NCBI RefSeq assembly: GCF_000016525.1
Contig: NC_009515.1
Coordinates: 1,514,501 to 1,578,500, forward strand
DNA length: 64,000 nt
Source of the DNA: Methanobrevibacter smithii ATCC 35061
GTDB lineage: Archaea > Methanobacteriota > Methanobacteria > Methanobacteriales > Methanobacteriaceae
Direction: 5' to 3'
Numbering within the stretch: position 1 is the stretch's first letter; each line of letters opens with the position of its first letter. The position numbers and the translations under genes are program-made. Positions 35,840-46,000 of this stretch are shown here, in pieces. Below the pieces are notes generated by a model. That model was not told the origin of the DNA and searched no databases. It saw nothing but the letters and a program-made list of their open reading frames with translations.

Positions 35840-37126
35840 ATGAAAAAATATCTGCCGAGATACACTGATTACGAATTAAAAGAATCGTTAGAATACATGG
35901 GTGCAGTATTAATAACTGGTCCAAAGTGGTGTGGAAAGACTACAACAGCTAAACAGCAATGTAATAGCTTAAAAGAGTTACAGCATCCTGTTTATGGAAA
36001 ATCTTATTTAAAACTTGCAGACACAAATCCTATAGAATTATTAAAAGGTGAAAAACCGATGCTAATTGATGAATGGCAAATGGCACCGGAACTGTGGGAT
36101 GCAGTAAGATATTTGGTAGATGAATCAGATGAAGACGGACTTTATATTCTAACAGGTTCAACAATAGTTGATGAAAGTAAAATTATGCATTCAGGAGCAG
36201 GCAGAATAAAAAGAATCGTAATGCGACCAATGAGTTTATATGAAAGCGGCGAATCTACGGGAGCAATATCACTGATGGATTTATTTAATGATGAAGATTT
36301 AAACATCGACGGCATAACTTCAAATTTATCAATATCTGATTTGATATTTGCTGCCTGCAGAGGTGGCTGGCCGGAGTCACTAAACAAAAAAACAAAAAAA
36401 CAGCAATTAGCTATTGTAGCAAATTATATTGATATAATATGCAATAGTGATGTTTCCAAGATAGACGGAGTTAGACGAAATCCTCAAAAGGTAAAAGCTA
36501 TTTTAAAATCTTATTCCAGAAATATTTCAACACTGGCAACTAAAAAAACACTTATGAAAGATATAAAAACAGAGTATGGGGATATATCAGCACCTACATA
36601 TAATTCGTATATTGATGCTCTTGAAAGATTATATATTATTCAAAATATTCATGGATGGTCACCAAATATCAGACCAGCAAATACCATTAGAAAATCCTGC
36701 AAAAAGGAATTCATAGATCCATCAATAGCTGTAGCAAGTCTTAATTTAACTCCTGAAAAATTATTAAAGGACTTTGAAACCTTTGGATTCATATTTGAAA
36801 ACTTATGCATACGTGATTTATTGGTTTATTCAAGTTCAGTTAATGGAGAAGTATTGTATTACAATGATGACAGCGGTCTTGAAGCGAATTGTGTAGTATA
36901 TTTAAGTGATGGAAGATATGCATTAATAGAATTTAAATTAGGAAACAGGGAAATTGATAAGGGAGCAGAAAATTTACTTAAATTAAAAAAATTAATTAAA
37001 AATAGTGTTAAAAACAAAAAAATTGATTTGGAAGAACCAAGTTTTTTAGCTGTTATAACTGGTGGTGAAATGGCATACACTAGAGATGACGGTGTAAAAG
37101 TTATACCGATTGGATGTTTGCGATAA
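35840..37126 (+). CDS. AAA-type ATPase with C-terminal DUF4143 (nuclease-like) domain
   Basis: A 428-aa protein. Walker A is GPKWCGKTTTAKQ (~32), Walker B MLIDEWQMAPELWDAVR (~76), then LYILTGSTI (sensor 1). The middle is helical (IVANYIDIICNSDV). The C-terminal DUF4143 part has FGFIFENLCIRDLLVYS, NGEVLYYNDDSG-LEANCVVY and YALIEFKLG, a PD-(D/E)XK-like end (E-A...E-x-K). This family is common in gut archaea and bacteria and is suspected of toxin or mobile-element links; its function is unproven. It is preceded by three copies of a short AAAGTATAAAAT-like unit at 35769-35827 that may hold the TATA boxes. Confidence 0.9.
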   Translation: MKKYLPRYTDYELKESLEYMGAVLITGPKWCGKTTTAKQQCNSLKELQHPVYGKSYLKLADTNPIELLKGEKPMLIDEWQMAPELWDAVRYLVDESDEDGLYILTGSTIVDESKIMHSGAGRIKRIVMRPMSLYESGESTGAISLMDLFNDEDLNIDGITSNLSISDLIFAACRGGWPESLNKKTKKQQLAIVANYIDIICNSDVSKIDGVRRNPQKVKAILKSYSRNISTLATKKTLMKDIKTEYGDISAPTYNSYIDALERLYIIQNIHGWSPNIRPANTIRKSCKKEFIDPSIAVASLNLTPEKLLKDFETFGFIFENLCIRDLLVYSSSVNGEVLYYNDDSGLEANCVVYLSDGRYALIEFKLGNREIDKGAENLLKLKKLIKNSVKNKKIDLEEPSFLAVITGGEMAYTRDDGVKVIPIGCLR

Positions 37127-37660
37127 ATGTTTTTCTGGATTAATTGGTGAGATATATTATTTGAATATGCTTTTGTTAATTATTGCAGCGGTTACGAATG
37201 TCTATTAGGGCATGGTTTTTTGATTAACCTATCTTTTTTTTTAAATCACTACAATTTTATTATTTCGTATCAATTTTTCAAAATCACTTAAACAAACTAT
37301 ATATACTTATTGAACTTAATATTAAAATGTTTAGTGTGATGATATATATTTTAAAAATAAATCTTGAGGAATGTTTAGATGGAAATTTAGATAGGTTTAA
37401 CTGCAAATAAAATTATTTAAGTTAGGATAATGAATTTTGAGTAATATTTTATTATTTATTCAGCAATATCTTTATCAAAAATATATTTTTGATTTTAATT
37501 AAATATTATAGGTATTATTTATAAATTTAGTTTAATTTAAATTTGTTATCTGTAATTTAACTATTTTTTATTCTTTTTAATATTTTTTGCAATAAAAAAT
37601 AAAAAAATTTATATTATTTTTATTACAAAATATTATTAGATATTTATAGGAGGCATAAAT
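37127..37660. other. AT-rich intergenic region
   Basis: No gene supported on either strand. The right end holds the promoter of the Xre-ImmA-PIN unit (a TTTATATTATTTTT stretch near 37608) and its AGGAGG site at 37649-37654. Confidence 0.5.
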
Positions 37661-38008
37661 ATGGTGGTTGATAATAAAATTGTTGGAGAAAGGATGGAAT
37701 TTTTAAGGGAGAATATGGGAGTAAGTCAAAAAAATTTAGCAGAATATTTAGACATATCTCAACCATATTTATCTCAAATAGCTGCTGGAAAAAGACCAAT
37801 GTCTTTAACAATTTTAGATAAACTTTGTGCATTATTTGGATGTAGTGAACAGTATCTTTTGGGTTTAGATGATAGCTTTCATCCAAAGTCTTATGCATTT
37901 CGTAGTAAAAAGATTGATGTTGCGGATTTAAAATGTATTGCATCAATAAATAAGCTATATAAAAATTTGAAATATTTACATAAAAAACAAAAAGAATTGG
38001 GGGGTTAA
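37661..38008 (+). CDS. Xre-family HTH regulator (antitoxin-like)
   Basis: A 115-aa protein. The helix-turn-helix covers residues ~8-62: GERMEFLRENMGVSQKNLAEYLDISQPYLSQIAAGKRPMS-LTILDKLCALFGCSEQYLLG. The C-terminal 50 residues are charged and helical. GGAGG precedes the ATG by 7 bases. It is the first of three tightly packed genes; the next starts one base after its stop. In such units the Xre protein usually represses the operon and neutralises or is cleaved with the help of the ImmA-type peptidase. Confidence 0.9.
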   Translation: MVVDNKIVGERMEFLRENMGVSQKNLAEYLDISQPYLSQIAAGKRPMSLTILDKLCALFGCSEQYLLGLDDSFHPKSYAFRSKKIDVADLKCIASINKLYKNLKYLHKKQKELGG

Positions 38009-38009
38009 C

Positions 38010-38738
38010 TTGAAATCTGATTTGGAATTAAATTCTTTGGCTGTTGATTTAAGAAAAGATTGGGAAATTGATGCTTATGGGCCTTTAGATATTTTTTCAA
38101 TTGTTTTGTCTAAATTTTCTAAATTATCAATATTGATTTATCCTATGTCTAAAAATACGAGTGGTTTGTGTATTAATGAAGAAAATATACCTATTATTGG
38201 AATTAATTCAAATCATTCTAAAGGTAGACAAAAGTTTACATTAGCTCATGAATTATATCATTTATTATTTGAGGATATTAAGGATATTATTATTTGTAAT
38301 GATGATAAAAATGATTCTGAAGTTGAAGCAGATTCTTTTGCATCATTTTTATTAATGACTGATGAAGGATTAAGGAGATACATGAAAATCAATGAGATTA
38401 ATCATTGGAATTTGAATAATATTATTGCTGCTGAACAATATTTTCAAATTAGTCATCAAGCATTTTTATTTCGCATTAATAAATTAGGATTTTCAGTAGA
38501 TGAATATAATAACATAAATTTAAGTAATGAATCTAAAAAAAGAGGTTTTTTGAATGATTTATATAAACCTGCTTTTAAAGAGGATATTCCTTTTGTTTTA
38601 GGCAATTATCTTAAGATGATTAATCATGTTGATGAATTAGGTGGACTTTCTGATGGTAAAAAGAGGGAATTATTACTTGATGGTTGCAGGGGTGATCTGG
38701 TTTTTAACAAATGTGGGAGACAAGATTTAAATGAATAA
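38010..38738 (+). CDS. ImmA/IrrE-family metallopeptidase
   Basis: A 242-aa protein. The zinc-peptidase motif is H80-E-L-Y-H84 in RQKFTLAHELYHLLFED, with a downstream EVEADSFASFLLM that supplies the third ligand. TTG at 38010 is the start; the GGGGGG run at the end of the Xre gene is the ribosome site. ImmA/IrrE peptidases cleave Xre-type repressors to relieve repression. It overlaps the PIN gene by 8 bases, so all three are translated together. Confidence 0.92.
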   Translation: MKSDLELNSLAVDLRKDWEIDAYGPLDIFSIVLSKFSKLSILIYPMSKNTSGLCINEENIPIIGINSNHSKGRQKFTLAHELYHLLFEDIKDIIICNDDKNDSEVEADSFASFLLMTDEGLRRYMKINEINHWNLNNIIAAEQYFQISHQAFLFRINKLGFSVDEYNNINLSNESKKRGFLNDLYKPAFKEDIPFVLGNYLKMINHVDELGGLSDGKKRELLLDGCRGDLVFNKCGRQDLNE

Positions 38739-39267
38739 TAAACCAGTTTTTTATGATACTGATTGTTTGTCTTCTTTTTTAGTAGTAGATAGAATTGATT
38801 TATTAAAAAAGGAATTTTCCAGCATAATTGTTTCAGCACAAGTAAATATAGAATTTTTAAATGATAAAACTCCAAAGTGTATATATGAAAGATTTAGTAA
38901 TTTGGTAGATGAAGGTTTTGTCATTGTTAAAGATATTGATGTGGATGATGAAGTTATGGAATATTATATTACATTTATCACTGAAGATGATGATGGAGGT
39001 AAAGGTGAACTAAGTTCTATAGCATTTGCAATAGTTAATAATGGAATTCTTGCAAGTAATAATTTTAGAGATATTTGTAAATATGTAAAGAAGTATAATT
39101 TGCACCATATTACAACTGCAACTATTTTATTGGATTGTTTTAAAAAAGAATATGTTTCTAGTGATGAAGTTGAAAAAATTTGGCAGGACATGTTAAAAAA
39201 ATATGTTAAACTTCCAAAAAAATCATTTATAGAGTATTACAAATGGGACGATCCATTATGCAGTTAA
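38731..39267 (+). CDS. PIN-like nuclease domain protein (probable toxin)
   Basis: A 178-aa protein with the PIN acidic set: D9 (FYDTDCLSSF), E41 (QVNIEF), the GGKGELSSIA block with E93, and ASNNFRD with D114. These bind the metal of PIN ribonucleases, the toxins of VapBC-like systems. The C-terminal ~50 residues form a helical extension. As third gene after Xre and ImmA it is the likely effector. The closest named family I can suggest is DUF4411-like. Confidence 0.8.
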   Translation: MNNKPVFYDTDCLSSFLVVDRIDLLKKEFSSIIVSAQVNIEFLNDKTPKCIYERFSNLVDEGFVIVKDIDVDDEVMEYYITFITEDDDGGKGELSSIAFAIVNNGILASNNFRDICKYVKKYNLHHITTATILLDCFKKEYVSSDEVEKIWQDMLKKYVKLPKKSFIEYYKWDDPLCS

Positions 39268-39498
39268 TCATTAACTTAAACTTTTTTTATTAAAATTTCC
39301 AGAATCATATTTTTCCAAATTCTTTTTATATAATCTGTTATTTTTTCATAAAATTTTATTCAACTTATTTTAAATTTTAACTAATTTTTATTCACTTAAT
39401 CTCTGAATTAAATGTATATAATTAATATTGTATTTTTTACTAAAGTAATAATGTTGAATTAATAACAATAAATTTAATTTTATCGCAGTTGATTTTTT

Positions 39499-40995
39499 AT
39501 GGCGAAAACGAAAGATAAAAACGAATGGGGAAGTAACCTGTCATTTCTGTTGGCTATGATAGGTTCGGCAGTTGGACTTGGAAATATTTGGCGATATCCT
39601 TATGTTTTGTACAGTAATGGTGGTGGAGCATTTTTCATACCATATATTGTTGCAATTTTGATTATGGGGATTCCCTTTTTAATTTTGGAATATGGTGTCG
39701 GATATAATTTTAAATCTTCTTTTCCAAAAGCGGTTAAAAGCATTTCAAAGAAATGGGAGTATTTAGGTTGGTTTTTACCAGTAGCTGTTTTCATGATTCT
39801 TATTTATTATTCAGCTATTCTTGGTTGGGACGGATTTTATGTAATTATCTCAGCATTTAAAGGCTGGGGAGCTGATCCAAATGCCTATTTCACAGGCAGT
39901 TTCCTTCAGGCAAATGATACTTTAGGTGGTCTTGGTACTTTTGTGCCTTTTGTAGCTATTGCAATGCTTGTAGGATGGGTTATAATGTGGGTCATTTCCC
40001 ATACTGACTTGGAAAAAGGTTTAGGTAGGGTTTCTAAAGTTTTAGTACCTTTATTATTTGCTATAATGATTTTTATTGTACTTTTCTCTTTAACATTACC
40101 TGGAGCAGGTATCGGACTTGCAGAGCTGTACAATCCTGACTGGAGTCTGTTGCTTAACTTCAATATTTGGATGGCTGCATTTGGTCAGATGATATTTTCA
40201 TTAAGTTTAGGTATGTCTATTGCATTTACCTATGCAAGCTATACCAAGGATGATTCAGATTTGGTTTCCAATGCATTATGGGTAACTGTAGCTAACTGCG
40301 GTTTTGAAAACTTTGCAGCTATTGGTGTGTTTTCAATTCTCGGATATATGTCACTTCAAAGCGGTGTGGCAGTGCCTGATTTGGTAACTCAGGGAACTGG
40401 ATTGGTATTTATTGTATATCCTACTGTATTTAATGTTCTTGGTGATTGGGCTTCTGTAATTGGACCGCTATTCTTCTTTACAGTATATTTGGCCGGTCTG
40501 ACAAGTATTTTATCAACAATTGAACCTTTATCATTTTCCATCCAAAACAAATTCGGATGGTCACGTAATAAAACCATGACTATTTTATGCGTCTTCGGTG
40601 CAGCTGTTTCAATGATTTATGCAACGGCTATGGGTTCATATATTCTGGGAATAGCCGATACATTTGTTAATCAGATAGCTATTTTAATTGGTGTTATATT
40701 TGAATGTATTATATTTGCCTGGATATTTAAAGCAGAAAACATTATTCCTAAACTCAATGCAAAAAGCAAATCAATTAAATTAGGTAAATGGTGGCTTGTT
40801 GTAGTTAAATATGTATTGCCGATTTTCATTGCAATTGTATGGGTTGGAGGAATTTTGGAAGTTATCTCCTCAGGATCCATGTTGGAATTGGCTATTCTGG
40901 CTATTTTAACAGTAATATTACTTGGTGCCACATTTATATTTACTAAACTGCCTGCAAAATCAGGGGAATGGGATGAAGTCAAACAGAGACTTTAA
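39499..40995 (+). CDS. Na+-dependent transporter, neurotransmitter:sodium symporter (SNF) family
   Basis: A 498-aa membrane protein with about 12 helices. Helix 1 carries GSAVGLGNIWRYPYVLYSNGG, the sodium- and substrate-binding stretch of LeuT-fold carriers. FSLSLGMSIAFTYASY (helix 6 region) and NCGFENFAAIGVFSILGYM are also characteristic. Relatives import amino acids with Na+. The substrate is unknown. A closely similar paralogue follows 32 bases later, in probable operon. Ribosome site weak. Confidence 0.94.
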   Translation: MAKTKDKNEWGSNLSFLLAMIGSAVGLGNIWRYPYVLYSNGGGAFFIPYIVAILIMGIPFLILEYGVGYNFKSSFPKAVKSISKKWEYLGWFLPVAVFMILIYYSAILGWDGFYVIISAFKGWGADPNAYFTGSFLQANDTLGGLGTFVPFVAIAMLVGWVIMWVISHTDLEKGLGRVSKVLVPLLFAIMIFIVLFSLTLPGAGIGLAELYNPDWSLLLNFNIWMAAFGQMIFSLSLGMSIAFTYASYTKDDSDLVSNALWVTVANCGFENFAAIGVFSILGYMSLQSGVAVPDLVTQGTGLVFIVYPTVFNVLGDWASVIGPLFFFTVYLAGLTSILSTIEPLSFSIQNKFGWSRNKTMTILCVFGAAVSMIYATAMGSYILGIADTFVNQIAILIGVIFECIIFAWIFKAENIIPKLNAKSKSIKLGKWWLVVVKYVLPIFIAIVWVGGILEVISSGSMLELAILAILTVILLGATFIFTKLPAKSGEWDEVKQRL

Positions 40996-41027
40996 TCCTA
41001 TTTTAATTTTTTATTGAATGTGATATT

Positions 41028-42518
41028 ATGGCAAATGAAAAAAATGAATGGGGAAGCAATATCTCATTTCTGCTGGCTATGATAGGTTCTGCAGTTGGAC
41101 TTGGTAATATCTGGAGATTTCCTTATGTTCTCTATAGCAATGGTGGAGGAGCATTTTACATTCCATATATTACAGCAGTACTGATTTTAGGTATTCCGTT
41201 TCTGATTTTGGAATATGGCGTAGGATATAATTTTAAATCTTCTTTTCCAAAGGCAATTAGAAGCATTTCAAAGAAATGGGAATATTTAGGCTGGTTTTTA
41301 CCTGTAGCTATTTTTATGATTCTGGTTTACTATATTTCAATTCTCGGATGGGACGGATTTTATGTAATCCTGTCTGCATTTAAGGGATGGGGAGCAGATC
41401 CGAACAATTACTTTACAAATACCTTTTTGCAATCAACAGAATCTGTCAGCGGTATTGCAACGATTGTGCCGATAATAGCTATATCAATTCTTGCAGGATG
41501 GTTTATATTGTGGTTTATTTCACACAGAAACCTGGAAGACGGAATAGGCAGGGTTTCAAAAGCATTAGTGCCATTGTTATTTATCATAATGATTGGTATT
41601 GTAATATTTTCTCTAACATTACCTGGAGCAGGTATCGGACTTTCACAGCTCTTTAATCCTGACTGGAGTTTGTTAGGTGACTTCAATATTTGGATGGCTG
41701 CATTTGGTCAGATTATATTCTCCCTAAGTTTGGGAATGTGTATTGCATTTACCTATGCCAGCTATGCTCAGGATGACTCTGATCTGGTTTCAAATGTTTT
41801 GTATGTTGCAGTGGCAAACTGCGGTTTTGAAAACTTTGCAGCTATTGGTGTGTTTTCAATTCTCGGATATATGTCACTTCAAAGCGGTGTGGCAGTGCCT
41901 GATTTGGTAACTCAGGGAACCGGTTTGGTATTTATTGTATATCCTGAAGTATTTAATGTGCTTGGTGGCATAGCTAATATTATCGGACCGTTATTCTTCT
42001 TTACAGTATATTTAGCTGGTATAACAAGTGTTTTAGCATTGCTTGAACCGGTATCCGTATCTATTCAGAATAAGTTTGATTGGACCCGTAATAAAACAGT
42101 AACTGTTTTATGTATTGTTGGAGGAGCCTGTTCAATGATTTATGCAACGGCTATGGGTTCATATATTCTGGGAATAGCCGATACATTTTTAAATCAGATA
42201 GCTCTGCTGATTGGGGTTATATGTGAATGTATACTATTTGCATGGATATTTGATGCAGGTAAAATCATCCCGTCACTTAATAAGAATAGTAAAACCTTAA
42301 AAATTGGCAAATGGTGGATAGTTGCAGTTAAATATATTATTCCGATTGTTTTAGGATTTGTATGGATTGGAGGACTGTTTGGAGTTATATCTTCCGGTTC
42401 ATTTGTGGAATTAAGTATTTTAGCTATTTTGACTGTTATTCTAATTGGCTTTACTGTTATACTTAAGAAATTACCTGCAAAATCCAAAGATTGGGATGAA
42501 ACACAGCAAAGACTTTAA
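41028..42518 (+). CDS. Na+-dependent transporter, SNF family, tandem paralogue
   Basis: A 496-aa paralogue of the gene before it, roughly three-quarters identical over the whole length and with long identical DNA blocks (for example around 41820-41930 against 40290-40400). Helix 1 is GSAVGLGNIWRFPYVLYSNGG. Differences are clustered in the loop after SAFKGWGADPN and in the C-terminal helices, which may change substrate range. GTGATATTATG gives a typical methanogen ribosome site. Tandem duplication is evident. Confidence 0.94.
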   Translation: MANEKNEWGSNISFLLAMIGSAVGLGNIWRFPYVLYSNGGGAFYIPYITAVLILGIPFLILEYGVGYNFKSSFPKAIRSISKKWEYLGWFLPVAIFMILVYYISILGWDGFYVILSAFKGWGADPNNYFTNTFLQSTESVSGIATIVPIIAISILAGWFILWFISHRNLEDGIGRVSKALVPLLFIIMIGIVIFSLTLPGAGIGLSQLFNPDWSLLGDFNIWMAAFGQIIFSLSLGMCIAFTYASYAQDDSDLVSNVLYVAVANCGFENFAAIGVFSILGYMSLQSGVAVPDLVTQGTGLVFIVYPEVFNVLGGIANIIGPLFFFTVYLAGITSVLALLEPVSVSIQNKFDWTRNKTVTVLCIVGGACSMIYATAMGSYILGIADTFLNQIALLIGVICECILFAWIFDAGKIIPSLNKNSKTLKIGKWWIVAVKYIIPIVLGFVWIGGLFGVISSGSFVELSILAILTVILIGFTVILKKLPAKSKDWDETQQRL

Positions 42519-42830
42519 TGTCTTTCTTTTTTATTTTATTTTTTTAAACTTTCTGTTTTATAGTTTGAAGCATTATTTTTTGGCTTTACATAATTTTTAA
42601 TAATTAATAATTCTGATTTTTCAAAATTAGCTAATTCAGCTTTGTTTTATAAGTTATTGTAACTGACTTATTGTTTTGGCATTTTAAACTTCCGGGATTT
42701 TCTGTTCCGGATAAAATGAATGAATAACTAAAATGTTAATTTTAATATGTAAAATAATGAACATTAATTAAAATTAACTTTAATTTTTGTACAGTTAACT
42801 ATAAATAAAAAAAGTTATTAAATAATTACT

Positions 42831-42866
42831 GTGAAACTGCAGCGGCAGTTTGGCTGTAAGTTTCAC
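42831..42866 (+). ncRNA. Strong hairpin leader upstream of a 22-aa ORF
   Basis: GTGAAACT (42831-42838) pairs with AGTTTCAC (42859-42866), with an inner CAGC/GCTG pair. GC content is well above the surrounding AT-rich DNA. It lies 47 bases before the ribosome site of a tiny ORF. It could be a structured leader or part of a small RNA. No known riboswitch class is recognised. Confidence 0.45.
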
Positions 42867-42912
42867 AAAAATCTAAACATTTAAAAAAATCTATTATATG
42901 GAGGCAAATTCA

Positions 42913-42981
42913 ATGGATATAGAATTTGAATTTAGCTTTGAAGAGGATGGATTTATGATTTATGTTAAAAAAATCAATTAA
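42913..42981 (+). CDS. Possible 22-aa acidic peptide with good ribosome site
   Basis: MDIEFEFSFEEDGFMIYVKK-IN, with ATGGAGG (42898-42904) 8 bases before the ATG at 42913. An in-frame ATG at 42898 would add five residues but destroys the ribosome site. It is followed by a terminator-like hairpin, and preceded by the hairpin at 42831. The compact hairpin-ORF-terminator layout is the main support. The function is unknown. Confidence 0.4.
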   Translation: MDIEFEFSFEEDGFMIYVKKIN

Positions 42982-43042
42982 TTTAATTTAATGGCTGTTT
43001 AAAATAATTAAATATCAAATTCACCTGTTGTATTTAATTGGA

Positions 43043-43078
43043 TGATGGTAATATCTCTTTACCATTATTATCTTCTCT
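43043..43078 (+). terminator. Hairpin with T-rich tail
   Basis: TGATGGTAA (43043-43051) pairs with TTACCATTA (43059-43067) over a 7-base loop, followed by a pyrimidine-rich stretch. It probably ends the short transcript with the 22-aa ORF. Confidence 0.5.
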
Positions 43079-46000
43079 TTTCATCACTTATTGCTATTAT
43101 TTATATACTACTTGTTTAATGTTTTAAGTAATTGTTAAACGAATTTCTTTTTTTATATGCAAGTTATTATAAAATTATATATACTATAAAGATGTAATAT
43201 ATAATTCGTAATTATCAAAACAAAATTTTATATTGGTGTAATTAATGAATTATTTGAAAGTATTAGCAATACTTAGTTTATTGTTTATATTTTGTGGTTC
43301 AGTTTATGGTGCAGGTGAAGCTGATTCTCCAGATATTAACGGAGTTAATGCAGTTATTGACGATACAATTACTGTTGAAAACGCTAGCTTAACCTATGAT
43401 AAACTTATCACAAGCAATAACTGTGAGGAAGTTGTTATTGGAGATAATTCTATTTGGGATGTTCCGATTAGGGAAGGTCCTATTGTAGAAAATGATAACA
43501 CGTCTATTCCGGATATTACTTTAAAAGGCGAAAATGGCAATAATATGTCTTTTAATAATCCTGCAGATGTTTTTATCAATGAATCATTCAACTTCCAAAT
43601 GGTATTTAAGAATTTGGGGGACGCTACTGGATTCCAACCTTATATTCAGTTAATAGCTCCTAAAGAACTAACACATTTTACTGTTTCATATTCTAATAGG
43701 AAGATAGTCCCGATAAAAGTTGGAATATTTAATGAAAGTACTTATGACAATACAACGGGTTTATACACCTTAAGGGATCCATTTACTAAAAAAGAAGTGC
43801 ATGGTCCGGCAAACAGTACTTTTTATATTCTTCAGTATCCTTTAGGTAGTTTTACTGTTAATGCTCCTGATGCGGTTTTAAATATTACTTCAGGTATCGG
43901 AGTATTGAAAATAGGAAAATTACTTAATTTTACTGTTACTCCTGTTTTTAGATATGGGAACAGTCCTATTGATGATCCGGTGAATTATCCTCCAATTTAT
44001 GGAGAAACTGTTACAGGATGGGTAAATCCTGTTGTTGTTAAAATAGATAAAAGTTCAAGTCTTAATGAACATGAAACTGCTACAGGTTCAAATTTCCCAT
44101 TTAGCTATTCTGTAAATATTAACATAGCTAATGGTGCAAAAATTGAAAATATTACTATTACAGATGTAATTCCGTCTGATGTAATGTATTTGGGAAGTCC
44201 GGTTTTATATGATTCTAAAGGAAGAGTTATAGACTCTGGTTTATATACTATTGAAGAACCTGCTGGTAATAAAACAGGCGGAAAACTAATTTTAAAATTA
44301 AAGGAAGCTGTTGGAGATTTAAGCACCACAAGTATCACTTTAAAGTATAAGGCTTATGCTCCGGAATTTGATAACAGTACTGGTGACAACATAACCATTA
44401 TCAATTCTGAAACTGGTGAATGTGTTGCTGCTGCAAGTACTGTGGATATGAATTATACTTATGTTAATGATACTTACAATGCTTCAAATAGTTATAGCAT
44501 ATATTTAAAATCATTAGCTACTCAAAAATATTCAGAAATTTTAACAGGATCAGGTAAGTTACATCCTGTTGTTCCTCATAATTTAATTGTGTATAAAATT
44601 GATTTTGAGATTTCTGATTACTTTGCTTTTGATGATTTGGTAATTTATGATAAATTTGACACCCATAAAGTAGGTTCAGCTCAAAAATTCTTAACTGAAT
44701 ATGAACCTGTCCTATCAATTTATGGAAAAACATATGAATTAAATGAAAGTTATTACAGTGTTGTTTCTTTAGGAGATATTGATGAATCAGTTACATTTTA
44801 TATTTCAAAATTCTTAAAGGATAACAATATAAGTACAAGCTTAAAAGGCGGATATTATACAAATAGAAGCGTTAATCAGGGTGCAATGGTAGGGTCTTTA
44901 AATTTTGTTGCAAAAGTTATTATTCATTATTCAAACGGATCTTCTGTTGTATCAAATGATTTGGTTATTAATTATATTAAAACATCAGCTACTGTTTTAA
45001 ATACATTTAATACGGTTTCTGATAACAGTTACACACAATTAAGAGTTCCAAGTGTTACACTTAAGAAAGATATTATTGCAGTTGATGGTGAAATCATAAA
45101 TGATACTGACTTTTATAAAGTTTATCCTGGTCAGAATATAACTTTTGTATTGGATATTCATTTTCCTACAGGTTCTGTAAACGATTTTATTGTCACTGAC
45201 TTTTTACCAATTCCATTATTTAACTTAAAAGGATTTAATCTGGTTAATTCCACTACTGGAGTAATTCCTAAATGCGGATATTGGGCTTATGCAAATGACA
45301 GCGGATTTTTATATGATGAAAATACAGGTAAGGTTATTGTTCCTAAAATTGGTATAGATACTTTTAATAATGCACTTTCATTTAATTTTGGAAATACATT
45401 AGATAACCTGGCTCATCCTGTTGATGTTAGATTGTGGTTTACATTTCAGGTATCTTCAGAACCTATGGCAGACCAGCTTAATTTGGCTAATCTTGCTGAA
45501 ATGAAGTTTAAGGATTCCATTGATGTTGTATATGCAAGCTCAAATATTGTACTGATGCTTACTAATGAACCTGAATTAAAAATTACAAAATATGTAAATG
45601 ACACAAAAATTTTAGAAAATATTGAAAATGCAACTGAAGTTGAATATAATATAACTATAACTAACACAGGTCATTCTGCTGCTTATGATATAATTGTAGC
45701 TGATGATTTTGTTAACAGAACAACTTCAAATGGAATTACAAAAGCTGATGTTAAATCTGTTAGTTTGGTTTACTCAAACGGAACTGTTGTTGATATTACT
45801 GCATTTAAAGATGACTTATTTACAAAAGGATATATGATAGCTCAGTTAGCTCAAAACACTTCCTGCAGTATTATATATACTGTCAGGTTTAGTGAATATT
45901 TAATCCCAAAGGAAAGTATTGTTAACAATGTATGGATTACAAACTTTGCAGCATATCCTAATAGTACAAACTTTGCAACCAACAAAGATAAGTATAGGGA

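Noticed and set aside
37320-37410. 27-codon ORF upstream of the Xre gene
   Set aside because: No ribosome site and no conserved feature; expected by chance in DNA of this composition.
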